A stretch of 64,000 nt of DNA from Chloroflexota bacterium (GCA_005881495.1 VBHI01000226.1:5573-69572); one strand, 5' to 3'; shown: positions 35,756 through 45,709, counted from the stretch's first letter. Notes: generated from the letters alone by a model not told the origin. Translations and numbers: made by a program.

Positions 35756-36331
35756 TTACAGCTGGGCCATCACGTTTTTACTGATAGCCCTCAATGTCGC
35801 AAAAACGCCTTTGCCATTTGAGGCGATGGCCTCGTAACTGGGAACGCGGCGGCGATTGAGATAGCGTTCGAGCACGTTTACGGGGAGTGCTGATGGCACA
35901 TCGCGTTTATTCCACTGCATGATGAAGGGGAAATTCCCGAGGTCTTTACCGATACGGCGCATATTGATCTCAAGTTCAGCAATGCTCTGCACATTTTCTT
36001 CAAACTTTTCGGCCTGGGAATCCACAACAAAGACAATACCGTCAGCGCCATTCAGTACAGCCAAACGTGTGCGCTCGTAGAGAATCTGGCCAGGAACGGT
36101 GTAGAGATGGAAGCGCGTACGAAATCCGTGAACGGCGCCGATATCCAGGGGAAGAAAGTCAAAGAAGAGGGTACGTTCAGTTTCCGTAGCAATCGAGAGC
36201 ATATCGCCGCGAGCATTTGGATGAATACTTTTAAAAACGTATTGTAAATTTGTCGTCTTACCACAATAACCAATGCCATAATAGACGATCTTACAGTGGA
36301 TCTCGTGGGTAGCAATATTGATGAGCGCCAT
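35756..36331 (-). CDS. MglA-like small Ras-family GTPase
   Basis: 191-aa GTPase of the MglA type, which in other bacteria controls polarity and motility. G1 is in YYGIGYCGKTTNLQYV (family norm YYGPGLGGKTT), the switch region has TERTLFFDFLPLD, G3 is TVPGQ, and G4 is MQWNKRD; an insert region RTRFHLYTVPGQ fits MglA. The ATG at 36331 follows AGAGGTG. It is the last gene of a three-gene set with two roadblock/LC7 proteins, which normally act as its GTPase-activating partners (MglB-like). GTP binding looks intact. Confidence 0.9.
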   Translation of the reverse strand: MALINIATHEIHCKIVYYGIGYCGKTTNLQYVFKSIHPNARGDMLSIATETERTLFFDFLPLDIGAVHGFRTRFHLYTVPGQILYERTRLAVLNGADGIVFVVDSQAEKFEENVQSIAELEINMRRIGKDLGNFPFIMQWNKRDVPSALPVNVLERYLNRRRVPSYEAIASNGKGVFATLRAISKNVMAQL

Positions 36332-36345
36332 GAATGCTAGCACCT

Positions 36346-36840
36346 CTAATCGCGGAAGAGCAGATCTATGGTATCTTCGACGGAAGAGCGAAACTGTACG
36401 TTGATAACCGAGGATTTTGTGCGCGATGTATCGGCTCGCACCCGCTCAAGTATGCGTCCCATTTCATCCGAAGCTTTTTTCGAAAGCACTTTGACCAAAC
36501 CAATATGAGTGAGTTTATCAAAAACAATGACCAGCAGCCATTGTTCTTCGACCATTGTCGTAAATATATTTTCTTTCACGCCTTGTTGGAAAATAGTACG
36601 AAAGTCTTTTTCTCCCAGGAGCTCAGCAATATGACGAGAGGAAGAAAATGCGCCAGCCAACAACGCACCTAAGGAGGTGGCATTACGCCGTACGCCTGTG
36701 CCTTGAGTCGCGATGACCTGCCCGCTTTTGTCAATCAACATAACAGAAGTTGCATTGGTGTCATTCATTAGTTTATTTAATGCAGTTGAGATAAAAGCAA
36801 GTTCACGATCTGAAATGACAAGATTGGTCAGTTGTTCCAT
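36346..36840 (-). CDS. roadblock/LC7 domain protein (164 aa)
   Basis: MglB-like protein expected to form a dimer that acts on the downstream GTPase. The core SVMLIDKSGQVIATQG, LGALLAGAFSSSRHIAELLG, NIFTTMVEEQWLLVIVFD is characteristic. The C-terminal 45 residues (SSVEDTIDLLF) are an additional helix. The ATG at 36840 opens the frame; the MglA start lies 15 bp after its stop. Two different roadblock genes together often mean a heterodimer or separate inputs. Confidence 0.88.
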   Translation of the reverse strand: MEQLTNLVISDRELAFISTALNKLMNDTNATSVMLIDKSGQVIATQGTGVRRNATSLGALLAGAFSSSRHIAELLGEKDFRTIFQQGVKENIFTTMVEEQWLLVIVFDKLTHIGLVKVLSKKASDEMGRILERVRADTSRTKSSVINVQFRSSVEDTIDLLFRD

Positions 36841-36884
36841 CTACGGGCCGCCCTCCGTACACGCTCAATGTTCATGTAACAATG

Positions 36885-37250
36885 TTACGCTATGTCTAGA
36901 GCTTCAAGAATTTCATTACGACTCGTTTTGATTAAGTGGCGCACGCGAGCAATATTTGAGGCATTATCTGAAAGTGTGACCAGGAGAGCGAAGTCACCCA
37001 AAGGATCAACACTTACCAGTCCATTTTCATATTCCATGAGCACGCCTATTACAGAACCTCGCGAGATTTCCAGTCCCAACGCCTCAGCTGTACTCAAGCC
37101 GGTGGTCATGATAGCCCCGACCGCCTCCATATCGTCTTTGCCGTCACGAGTTAATCCTTCTATCATTAAACCGTCACGACCCACCAGGATGGCTTGCCAC
37201 ACGCCAGGAATCGATAAAAAGCGGCTAAGTGTCTGTTTAAGATCAACCAT
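36885..37250 (-). CDS. roadblock/LC7 domain protein (121 aa)
   Basis: Single roadblock domain: ILVGRDGLMIEGLTRDGKDD, AVGAIMTTGLSTAEALG, VLMEYENGLVSVDPLGDFAL. Presumed partner of the roadblock protein 44 bp downstream and of the MglA-like GTPase after it. The ATG at 37250 starts the operon. The region 37251-37453 upstream holds its promoter area; nothing definite was picked. Confidence 0.88.
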   Translation of the reverse strand: MVDLKQTLSRFLSIPGVWQAILVGRDGLMIEGLTRDGKDDMEAVGAIMTTGLSTAEALGLEISRGSVIGVLMEYENGLVSVDPLGDFALLVTLSDNASNIARVRHLIKTSRNEILEALDIA

Positions 37251-37453
37251 TCTTCCCTCCGCAATCGACGGGCTCTACAGTCTATATTTTGGATAACCCA
37301 GCATAAATCACCGTTATTCTAACTGATGTGTTGCTAAGTAGCAACCACATGAGACATCTTGGCTAATACCGTAGAGCAAACATCCCGCATGAGCATGGAT
37401 GACACGCTAGAATACAATGATCGAGTCATATCCTGGACCTCTATGGTGGGTCC

Positions 37454-38725
37454 CTACAAAAGAAAACGTAGAGCAAACACAATATATGCGCGTGCAGCCA
37501 GGATAACTTCAGCGACATCGACGTGTTCATCAGGCTTATGTGCGACGCGAACATCACCAGGGCCAAAAAGTATGGCTGGAATGCCCCCATTGACTAGCAG
37601 GCGCAGATCGGAGCCATAGGGTGCACCCTCCAATTCAGGTTTATGGCCTGTGAGATCAAACATGCTTTGCTGGCAAAGCGTAATCAGTGGATGATCTAGA
37701 GGTATCTCGGCTGATTCGAACTGGCCTCCACTCCACTTGATCTCCAAAGGATGGTCACGTAACCAGGGGTCGGCTTCTGCCAGGTTCGCCAGGGTGCACT
37801 CGAACTGATGACGCACGGCATCGCTTGATTCACCCATTGCCACACCAATACGCCCCTCAAAGATCAGTTCTTCAGGGACTGAAGAAGACCAGTTGCCAGC
37901 ATGTACCCGTCCAATGTTGAGGGGATATGGCAAGGGCAGTTTCCCGAGTAGCGGATGCTCTACCTCGCTATTTCTTTCTCGCTCCAATTGTAGCAGCGTT
38001 CGATGAATATCCAGATACTTTTCTACGGCACTGACCCCTTCAAGGCGAACACAGGCATGGGCTGATTTTCCATGTACACGCACTGCGAATGTTAGCGCCC
38101 CGGCCTGAGCAGGAATGAGTTGTAATTGTGTTGGCTCGCATACAATAGCCGCGTCTCCACTGTGGCCACGTAAGAGGCTGGCGAATGTACCCAGGCCGCC
38201 ATCCTCTTCTCCAATGACGCTCTGTACCATTAACGAGCCTTTGATAGGGAAATCTGAGTCTCTCATAGCTTTGACGGCATAGAGGGCAGCCAGCAAACCG
38301 CTCTTCATATCACAAGCGCCACGCCCATAGATGCGGCCATCCACAAGTTCAGCTCCCCAGGGATCGTGATACCAATTGGCATGGTCTCCCTCGGGCACAA
38401 CATCGATGTGCCCATTAAAAACCAGCCTCTTCCCAGTCAGGATATGTGCCTCGCTCTGCCAGGTACCTACCAGTCCAACAGCTTCGTTATCACTCCGATC
38501 CACCTCCATCCCAGGAAATCGTGGGTGTTTCTGCAGTTCCGCAACATCAATGGTCCAGAGGTCCACATCGAGACCGATCCGTTGCATGTGCTGTGCCAGC
38601 CAGTTTTGTGCTACACTCTCCTGACCAGTGATACTTGGAATACGCGCCAGGTCGCGAAAAGCCCCGATTAGCCCCTGTTCATCCAGCACTGAGAGGACAT
38701 TTTGCTCCATCAGAGAAAGAGGCAT
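37454..38725 (-). CDS. M20-family metallopeptidase / deacylase (ArgE/DapE-like)
   Basis: 423-aa di-zinc hydrolase. Metal ligands: His in LVFNGHIDVVPEG near residue 104, Asp in YGRGACDMKSG near 137, the Glu pair in SVIGEEDGGLG near 172, Asp/Glu in IVCEPTQLQ, and a final His in RVAHKPDEHVD near 400. The dimerisation domain holds GKSAHA. The family includes acetylornithine deacetylase, succinyl-diaminopimelate desuccinylase and carboxypeptidases; which one cannot be decided. The ATG at 38725 lies 6 bp after the guaB stop, so the two form an operon, though the metabolic link is unclear. Confidence 0.88.
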   Translation of the reverse strand: MPLSLMEQNVLSVLDEQGLIGAFRDLARIPSITGQESVAQNWLAQHMQRIGLDVDLWTIDVAELQKHPRFPGMEVDRSDNEAVGLVGTWQSEAHILTGKRLVFNGHIDVVPEGDHANWYHDPWGAELVDGRIYGRGACDMKSGLLAALYAVKAMRDSDFPIKGSLMVQSVIGEEDGGLGTFASLLRGHSGDAAIVCEPTQLQLIPAQAGALTFAVRVHGKSAHACVRLEGVSAVEKYLDIHRTLLQLERERNSEVEHPLLGKLPLPYPLNIGRVHAGNWSSSVPEELIFEGRIGVAMGESSDAVRHQFECTLANLAEADPWLRDHPLEIKWSGGQFESAEIPLDHPLITLCQQSMFDLTGHKPELEGAPYGSDLRLLVNGGIPAILFGPGDVRVAHKPDEHVDVAEVILAARAYIVFALRFLL

Positions 38726-38731
38726 AGCTTC

Positions 38732-40282
<1,551 letters not shown>

Positions 40283-40370
40283 CTAAGGACGTGAGCCGGG
40301 CCTCACACCATGATAAAATGATATGAATGTATCAATGCTACAGAAAGAGTGCATAATAAGTTTTTTTTGT

Positions 40371-40400
40371 AGTGTAGCACCTGAGATTGTGCAACGTCAA
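40371..40400 (-). promoter_or_regulatory. promoter of guaB
   Basis: On the minus strand TTGACG (40395-40400), 18-nt spacer, TACACT (40371-40376). The leader to guaB is about 130 nt. The 342-bp spacer 40241-40582 also holds a weaker + strand candidate for the nitrilase gene (TTGACG at 40450, TATCGT at 40474). Confidence 0.65.
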
Positions 40401-40582
40401 ATGGAAGTGTACCAGCTTAGGAACATTTTACCTGACGGAATATGCCTACTTGACGCTAATAGAAGCTAAATGGTATCGTTGTAACATCCTCAAATGTAAC
40501 CAGAGAGCAATACACGAGATCAGAGAAATCACTATATAAGGAAAAGGTGGTACCTTCTAAGTACAACTTTTGGGAGCCTCTC

Positions 40583-42481
40583 ATGAGCACATCTTTATCC
40601 TCTTTCAGCAAATACCGGGCTGCGGCAATCCAATATGAACCGATACTAGGCGAGAAAGAGAAGAATGTGACCACTCTTCTCCACCTCGTAGAAGAGGCCG
40701 CCCAACACGAAGCACGCCTCATCGTGTTGCCAGTCGAACCCATCCCTGGTCCCACAACCGGCCGCTTTCAGCACATTGCTACCAGCTATGGTTGTTTTAT
40801 CGCCATCAGCCTGCCTGAAGTAGACCCCTCCACAGAAGTCTATTACAACAGCATGGCCCTGATCGGGCCTGAAGGATTGATCGGCACCTATCGTAAAATC
40901 CACTCCTACATGTCAGACTCTCGTTGGGCACGCGATGGAGACCTGGGCATGCCGGTATGGGAGACACCGCTGGGCCGTCTTGCCGCTCTGATCTGTATGG
41001 ACGCCGAATTCTTCGAATCAGCGCGCATTCCTGCCTTACATGGCGCAGATGTGCTCCTCTTCCCCACAAACTGGTTGGACGAAAATTCCCCCAGCGGCAT
41101 CTGGATGGCTCGTGCATTTGAAAACGGTGTCTACTTCATTGGCGCGAACCGCTATGGCAGCGAGCGCGGCACACAATTTAGCGGAGGTAGCTGCATCCTG
41201 AATCCTGATGGTTCCATTCAAGCGTATCTCGATAACGGTGAAGGAATCGTCTATGGCGAAATTGATCTCAGCCAGTGCCGCGATAAAAGCTGGGGACCCA
41301 GCAAAGATGAACCGTGGGGAAATTGCCTCGCTGACCGTCGCCCCTCCGAGTACGTAACGATCACAAACAATACCTATCTCTGGGAGCCTTTGCGTTATCA
41401 TAGCCTGTATGAACTGGGCGAGTTGCCACCTGGGCAGCTCTCATGCGTCGCGATTATCCAGACCAATCTACAAGAATGGTGGACACAAGCAGCTAGCCCC
41501 AATGCAACACAAACATTGCGCAGCGTTGTGCAAACTCTCATCATTGACCATGATCCGGCACGCCCCGATGTACTGGTACTACCTGAATTGATACTACCAG
41601 GACCGGTCACATCCAACGCTGACGAGAATATCATCGCCCATTTTCAAAATGGGGCCATTGTACTCCCTGGTCCAGAAACCTCCGCCCTGGTAGAACTCGC
41701 CAACGAACTGCAAATTAGCCTGGTCATTGGAGTAGCCGAGCGGGTAAACGAACCCGTCCCAACCTACTACAATACTATCCTGCTCATCGACCCCGAAGGC
41801 ATATATGGCACGTATCGCAAGCTCCACCTGACGGCTAAAGATCGCCTCTGGGCAAGCCCTGGCAATCTTGGCTTGCCTACCTTTGATACTCCCACAGGTC
41901 GCATCGGGCTGGCAACCGGCTATGATGTTCTCTTTCCAGAAACATTGCGCGTCCTGGCAGGGCAAGGGGCCGACCTGGTGTGTGCACCCGCGCTACTCAA
42001 TTTCCCAGATCCTATTGGCCTACCACCTTCCAGCATTCGCTACCACCGCCCAGTTGCTCCAGAGGACTTTGATCCAACCCATTATCTCATCTGGCGTGTG
42101 CGGGCCGCCGAGCACAATGTCTACCTGGCTTTGGCAAATTGGAGCGGCCAATGGCATAGTATGAGGGCCAATGGCAACAGTGGTATCTTCTCACCCTCCT
42201 GTGCCACCTTCCCCTGGTCAGAGGTCATCGACGACGAGGGCGAACTAACCCTGACGATGATGACTATCGACACGCGCGAGCAACGCACAGGTCGTCGTTC
42301 TTCCACTCACCCTCTTAACTATGCTCCTGGTGATGTAGCAGGCTCTTTAACTGGGGAGCTTGCTTATGATATTCGCGATAGTATCCCCGGCAACGTGGTA
42401 CGCAGCAAACCCTTGTTGCGCAAACGCATACCGTACTGGTACCTTGACCTGGTTAAAAAAGATCTCCAATCGCTAATTTGA
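40583..42481 (+). CDS. tandem nitrilase-domain protein with complementary catalytic losses
   Basis: 632-aa protein with two nitrilase (carbon-nitrogen hydrolase) domains, about residues 10-265 and 285-590. In domain 1 the Lys (YRKIH, K105) and nucleophile Cys (ALICMDAEFF, C138) are present, but the position of the catalytic Glu is Val (VLPVEPIPG, V51, with Glu one residue later). In domain 2 the Glu (VLPELILPG, E335) and Lys (YRKLH, K413) are kept, but the Cys is Gly (LATGYDVLFPE, G446). The ATG at 40583 follows GGGAG. An SDR gene lies 16 bp downstream. Substrate unknown; residue roles are from alignment to family motifs. Confidence 0.85.
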   Translation: MSTSLSSFSKYRAAAIQYEPILGEKEKNVTTLLHLVEEAAQHEARLIVLPVEPIPGPTTGRFQHIATSYGCFIAISLPEVDPSTEVYYNSMALIGPEGLIGTYRKIHSYMSDSRWARDGDLGMPVWETPLGRLAALICMDAEFFESARIPALHGADVLLFPTNWLDENSPSGIWMARAFENGVYFIGANRYGSERGTQFSGGSCILNPDGSIQAYLDNGEGIVYGEIDLSQCRDKSWGPSKDEPWGNCLADRRPSEYVTITNNTYLWEPLRYHSLYELGELPPGQLSCVAIIQTNLQEWWTQAASPNATQTLRSVVQTLIIDHDPARPDVLVLPELILPGPVTSNADENIIAHFQNGAIVLPGPETSALVELANELQISLVIGVAERVNEPVPTYYNTILLIDPEGIYGTYRKLHLTAKDRLWASPGNLGLPTFDTPTGRIGLATGYDVLFPETLRVLAGQGADLVCAPALLNFPDPIGLPPSSIRYHRPVAPEDFDPTHYLIWRVRAAEHNVYLALANWSGQWHSMRANGNSGIFSPSCATFPWSEVIDDEGELTLTMMTIDTREQRTGRRSSTHPLNYAPGDVAGSLTGELAYDIRDSIPGNVVRSKPLLRKRIPYWYLDLVKKDLQSLI

Positions 42482-42497
42482 AGGAGACACATAGCTT

Positions 42498-43262
42498 ATG
42501 AGGTTAGCAGATAAAGTTGCGATTATCACCGGTGCCGCGAGCGGCATGGGCAGGTATGCGGCCGAACTATTTGCCAGTGAAGGAGCCAGTGTTGTGATCA
42601 CAGACATTGCCGAAAAAGAGGGTGAGGAGATCGCCAGGGCTATTCGTGACAATGGTGGCAGGGCCATATTTGTGAAGGCAAATGTCGCCAACGAGGATGA
42701 GGTCAAACACATGGTCAACGCTGCTATCGACGCCTTTGGGCGCGTGGATGTCCTCTATAATAATGCTGGCATCATGCCCGCGGAGGACGGCAGTGTGACG
42801 GATATAAGCGAGGGCATCTGGGATAGAATCATGGATATCAACCTCAAAAGCGCCTTTCTCTGTTCCAAATACACCATTCCTCACATGATAAAACAGGGCA
42901 AAGGCTCCATCATCAACGTGGCCTCATTTGTCGCCTTTATGGGCTGTAGCGTCCCACAAGATGCCTACACAGCCTCCAAAGGTGGTATGTTGTCGCTCAC
43001 CAAATCCTTCGCCGTGCAATATGGCCGTCATGGCATACGCTGCAATGCAATTTGCCCTGGCCCTATCGAGACTCCACTGTTGCGAGTCCTCTGGACGAAT
43101 GAAGAGGCCCGTGATCTGCGGCTCAATCGTATTCCGCTAGGCCGCTTCGGGGAGGCAAAAGATATTGTTTATATGGCACTCTACCTGGCTTCCGATGAAT
43201 CCTCGTGGACAACGGGCGCATGGCTCATGGTCGATGGCGGTATTTCATCAAACTATTTTTAA
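42498..43262 (+). CDS. short-chain dehydrogenase/reductase
   Basis: 254-aa classical SDR. NAD(P) motif ITGAASGMGRYAA at residues 10-22, an Asp after beta-2 (VVITDIAE) suggesting NAD preference, NNAGIMPAEDG, catalytic Ser in NVASFVAF, catalytic Tyr and Lys in DAYTASKGG (near 150-154), PGPIETPLL, and LMVDGGISSNYF at the end. It forms an operon with the tandem nitrilase (16-bp gap, AAGGAG at 42480), so both may act on the same amide- or nitrile-derived compound. The exact substrate is not visible. Confidence 0.92.
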   Translation: MRLADKVAIITGAASGMGRYAAELFASEGASVVITDIAEKEGEEIARAIRDNGGRAIFVKANVANEDEVKHMVNAAIDAFGRVDVLYNNAGIMPAEDGSVTDISEGIWDRIMDINLKSAFLCSKYTIPHMIKQGKGSIINVASFVAFMGCSVPQDAYTASKGGMLSLTKSFAVQYGRHGIRCNAICPGPIETPLLRVLWTNEEARDLRLNRIPLGRFGEAKDIVYMALYLASDESSWTTGAWLMVDGGISSNYF

Positions 43263-43286
43263 CCCCTTTCCAATGAGGAACCGTTG

Positions 43287-43315
43287 TTTACCTCGACACT
43301 GATTTATAATATAAT
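43287..43315 (+). promoter_or_regulatory. promoter of the small membrane protein gene
   Basis: TTTACC (43287-43292), 17-nt spacer, TATAAT (43310-43315). Confidence 0.55.
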
Positions 43316-43376
43316 GATCAAGGTTGGTTAACTTCGTCACATTTTATAAATATCATCACTAGAAGGAGCAGATAAC

Positions 43377-43727
43377 ATGGACCAAACAACCACAGACCAA
43401 ATAACCGCCGCAATGGCAAGTTTTGGGCTGATTGCCGGGATTATCGGAATAGTCTCAATCGTTTTTGCCGTCATCGTCTGGTGGAGAATATTCTCCAAAG
43501 CGGGATACAATGGAGCGCTAAGCCTGCTGATGTTCATTCCCATAGCAAACCTAGTCATGATCCTGATCCTCGCCTTTGCCGAGTGGCCCATTTATGCCGA
43601 GCTTAATCAGCTCCGGATGATGAGAGGTCAACAATTCCCGCCAAATCAACCCTATCCTCAAAATCCGCAGTATCCTCAAAATCCGCAGTATCCTCAAACG
43701 CCGCAAAACCCTCAGTACCGCGGATAA
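43377..43727 (+). CDS. small two-helix membrane protein with Pro/Gln/Tyr repeats
   Basis: 116-aa protein. Two hydrophobic segments (near residues 15-37 and 48-68) are separated by a short loop WWRIFSKAGYNGA, as in small membrane proteins whose loop resembles KAGxxGW signatures. The C-terminal tail (residues 85-116) is built of repeated PQNPQY units and is likely flexible. The ATG at 43377 follows AAGGAG and a promoter is visible. The function is unknown. The gene is convergent with the MFS exporter and shares its terminator. Confidence 0.75.
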   Translation: MDQTTTDQITAAMASFGLIAGIIGIVSIVFAVIVWWRIFSKAGYNGALSLLMFIPIANLVMILILAFAEWPIYAELNQLRMMRGQQFPPNQPYPQNPQYPQNPQYPQTPQNPQYRG

Positions 43728-43737
43728 GCAAAACCAG

Positions 43738-43786
43738 CTGTAGGGGCCCAATAATGATCTTAAACAGCATAATTGTGCCCCTACAG
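43738..43786. terminator. bidirectional terminator hairpin
   Basis: CTGTAGGGGC (43738-43747) pairs with GCCCCTACAG (43777-43786) around a 29-nt loop. It overlaps the stop codon of the MFS gene. Confidence 0.6.
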
Positions 43787-45079
43787 GGTTTGCACTACCT
43801 CAGCTATGTGAGGCGCATTCCGTACATGTGGATTGAGTGTAACCACTATTGCCAGCACGAGTTGTGGGATAGCGAGCACCACCACCGTAGCAATAGGGCC
43901 TATTACCTGGAGCAAAACTCCTGTCAGAGCCAGGCCAATAGGTTGACTGCCAAAGGCGATCAGGCGAAAGACGCTGTTCACCCTCCCCTGCAGACGATCC
44001 GGGATCAAGGCAAGCCGGTAACTAAACTGCACCATCATATAGACTGGCACCACTACAAAGCCCACAAGGTTAGCCACTAACAGGACCCATGGATTAAAGG
44101 CGAAAGCATACAGTATCCACCCCAGTACCCAGAGCCACGTTGTGCCGATCATCAACTGCCCAAAACTGAAACGCTTCTGCAGCGGAACCACCAGTAAGGC
44201 TCCGACGACGCTGCCAATACCCCCCCCAGCGAAAATGAGGCCCGTCACCACATTCGATGCATGCAAGTCCTTCGCCAATATGATAATAATCAGCACATAG
44301 CCTGAACAAGGCGTGATCAGGCCAAATGTCAGCACTGCAATGAAACGCACCAGCGGATTATGCCAGAGCCAGGACATACCCTCACCTATCTCAGTCCATA
44401 GTTTCCGTGGTTCGACATCTCTCTTTTCCTGAAACTCCGTTTTGATGAAAAACAGTGAGATAGCTGAGACTGCGTAGGAGATGCCATCGGCGAGAAACGG
44501 GATGGACCTGCCGATACCATACAGGATGGGGCCAAGGGCCGGACCAACGACACTCGATACTGAGTACAGAACCTCATTCTGTGCCACGGCGGCGGGTAGC
44601 TGCTCCTTCGACACAACCTGGGGTAGGCAGGCCGTCTCTGCCAGGTTAAAAAAGACAAAGAGCGTCCCCTCAACCAACGAGACCGCATAGAGTTGCAGAT
44701 ATGTCAGATGGCCAAAAGCGAGGGCCAGCGGAATACTGCTCAGGGCAATAGCTCGACCTATGTCACAGATGATCATGACACGCTTGCGATCCCAACGATC
44801 AATCAGCGCACCGGCAGGCAGGCAAAAAAGTGCAAAGGGCAACCCACGTAGAGCCGTCATTAAGCCGGTCTGTGCCGGCGAGTTCGTCAACGCGAGAATG
44901 AGTAGCGGAAACGCAACCAGCGAGACCTGCGAACCCACAGAGGACACAGCCTGGCCGCTTATCAGTAAGAGAAAATCACGGTTGCGCCATAATGGTTTTG
45001 TTGGACGTTGTTTTGGTGCAGCCACCACTTCTACGTCAAGAAACTGTTCTTCTTGCAGCTTATCAGGTACATTTGACAT
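43781..45079 (-). CDS. MFS transporter (exporter-like, MFS_3 type)
   Basis: 432-aa protein with about 12 membrane segments. It begins NRDFLLLISGQAVSSVGSQV and has the loop-2/3 motif GALIDRWDRKRVMI typical of MFS exporters related to EntS and macrolide-efflux proteins. Such proteins pump small molecules or drugs out with protons. The ATG at 45079 has GGGGGT upstream. The gene is preceded by a 430-nt leader with its own near-consensus promoter and a strong terminator at 45207-45251, suggesting transcription attenuation. The substrate is unknown. Confidence 0.88.
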   Translation of the reverse strand: MSNVPDKLQEEQFLDVEVVAAPKQRPTKPLWRNRDFLLLISGQAVSSVGSQVSLVAFPLLILALTNSPAQTGLMTALRGLPFALFCLPAGALIDRWDRKRVMIICDIGRAIALSSIPLALAFGHLTYLQLYAVSLVEGTLFVFFNLAETACLPQVVSKEQLPAAVAQNEVLYSVSSVVGPALGPILYGIGRSIPFLADGISYAVSAISLFFIKTEFQEKRDVEPRKLWTEIGEGMSWLWHNPLVRFIAVLTFGLITPCSGYVLIIIILAKDLHASNVVTGLIFAGGGIGSVVGALLVVPLQKRFSFGQLMIGTTWLWVLGWILYAFAFNPWVLLVANLVGFVVVPVYMMVQFSYRLALIPDRLQGRVNSVFRLIAFGSQPIGLALTGVLLQVIGPIATVVVLAIPQLVLAIVVTLNPHVRNAPHIAEVVQTL

Positions 45080-45206
45080 GAGTTATACCCCCTATAAAGA
45101 ATATGTACAACGATTTTTATATGGGTAAATGGAATATGAGAAAACACACTTAGGAATATAGTAAAAAGTTTGTAAGTTGGGCTGACTTCCCTGGCTCTCT
45201 GAAAAC

Positions 45207-45251
45207 AAAAAACCGCCGCAGGCACGAGGACAGGGAGTGCCCCTTACGGCG
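45207..45251 (-). terminator. leader terminator upstream of the MFS gene
   Basis: On the minus strand CGCCG...GGCAC / GTGCC...CGGCG forms an interrupted 10-bp stem (+ strand 45214-45251), followed by six T residues (45212-45207). It lies 128 bp before the MFS start codon. Confidence 0.8.
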
Positions 45252-45512
45252 ATACACCCGAGGATAGAAGCGAGGAAGATACGTTTGCTGGTCAATGAGA
45301 AGGCGAACAGAAGATACTACTCGCAGTTGCGGGCGGTACCCGTGTGCGGGTAGATGCTTATGATAGCGCCACTTCCTGCCGCATAGGCCCGGCGTGATCG
45401 CCTACGCGGCTAAGTCGCTCATTTGGATGAAGTGAAGGATATACATCGTGTTGCTGACCAGTATAAGTACAGCACAGCGTCTCGCTGCACGGCGTACTAT
45501 CGATTATCTAAC
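45207..45512 (-). ncRNA. ~300-nt structured leader RNA / attenuator candidate
   Basis: From the predicted start at about 45512 the transcript can form GCAGCG-AGA-CGCTGTGC, a GCCGCGTAGGC...GCCTATGCGGC stem (+ strand 45379-45410, one mismatch), an ACCCGCACACGGGT hairpin and finally the terminator. A 14-codon ORF (MYILHFIQMSDLAA, 45446 to 45402) lies before the second stem, with its stop inside that stem, but has no clear ribosome-binding site. It does not match RNase P, tmRNA, 6S or SRP RNA by the features I know. Confidence 0.5.
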
Positions 45513-45518
45513 AATAGC

Positions 45519-45548
45519 ATAGTAACACGCAAGCTAAGATCATGTCAA
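45519..45548 (-). promoter_or_regulatory. promoter of the MFS leader
   Basis: Perfect TTGACA (45543-45548), 18-nt spacer, TACTAT (45519-45524) on the minus strand. It overlaps the end of a BKACE gene remnant. Confidence 0.7.
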
Positions 45549-45651
45549 TGGCAGACTGAATAATCTCTTCAGGAGTAATGGGTAAAAATGGCTGCTGCGC
45601 TTTTGTGACTTCAGCACCTACTATCGCTGACGTAATAATAACCGGCTGCAT
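45543..45651 (-). pseudogene. N-terminal remnant of a BKACE (3-keto-5-aminohexanoate cleavage-type) gene
   Basis: From an ATG at 45651 the minus strand reads MQPVIITSAIVGAEVTKAQQ then PFLPITPEEIIQSAID, which matches the first 36 residues of the BKACE/DUF849 family. The next residues expected (a Gly-Ala-Ser-x-x-H metal-site segment) are missing and the reading ends at a stop at 45508. Only about one eighth of the gene remains. It sits directly upstream of the MFS leader and its last codons contain the -35 box of that promoter. Confidence 0.7.
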
Positions 45652-45680
45652 GAGAAACCGCCCTCTTTTGTACCGAAAAA

Positions 45681-45709
45681 GTGACAAACAGCGGAAGTTT
45701 GTATATACT
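45681..45709 (+). promoter_or_regulatory. promoter of the sensor kinase gene
   Basis: GTGACA (45681-45686), 17-nt spacer, TATACT (45704-45709). Confidence 0.6.

Noticed and set aside
36334..37296. + strand ORFs opposite the roadblock genes
   Set aside because: Antisense shadows; the minus-strand products have clear roadblock/LC7 features and spacing typical of an operon.
45031..45295. Small minus-strand ORFs upstream of the MFS gene
   Set aside because: They run through the leader terminator and have no ribosome-binding sites; better explained as untranslated leader.
45207..45512. RNase P RNA, tmRNA, 6S or SRP RNA
   Set aside because: Characteristic conserved segments of these RNAs (for example the RNase P GAGGAAAGTCC block or a tRNA-like tmRNA end) are not present.
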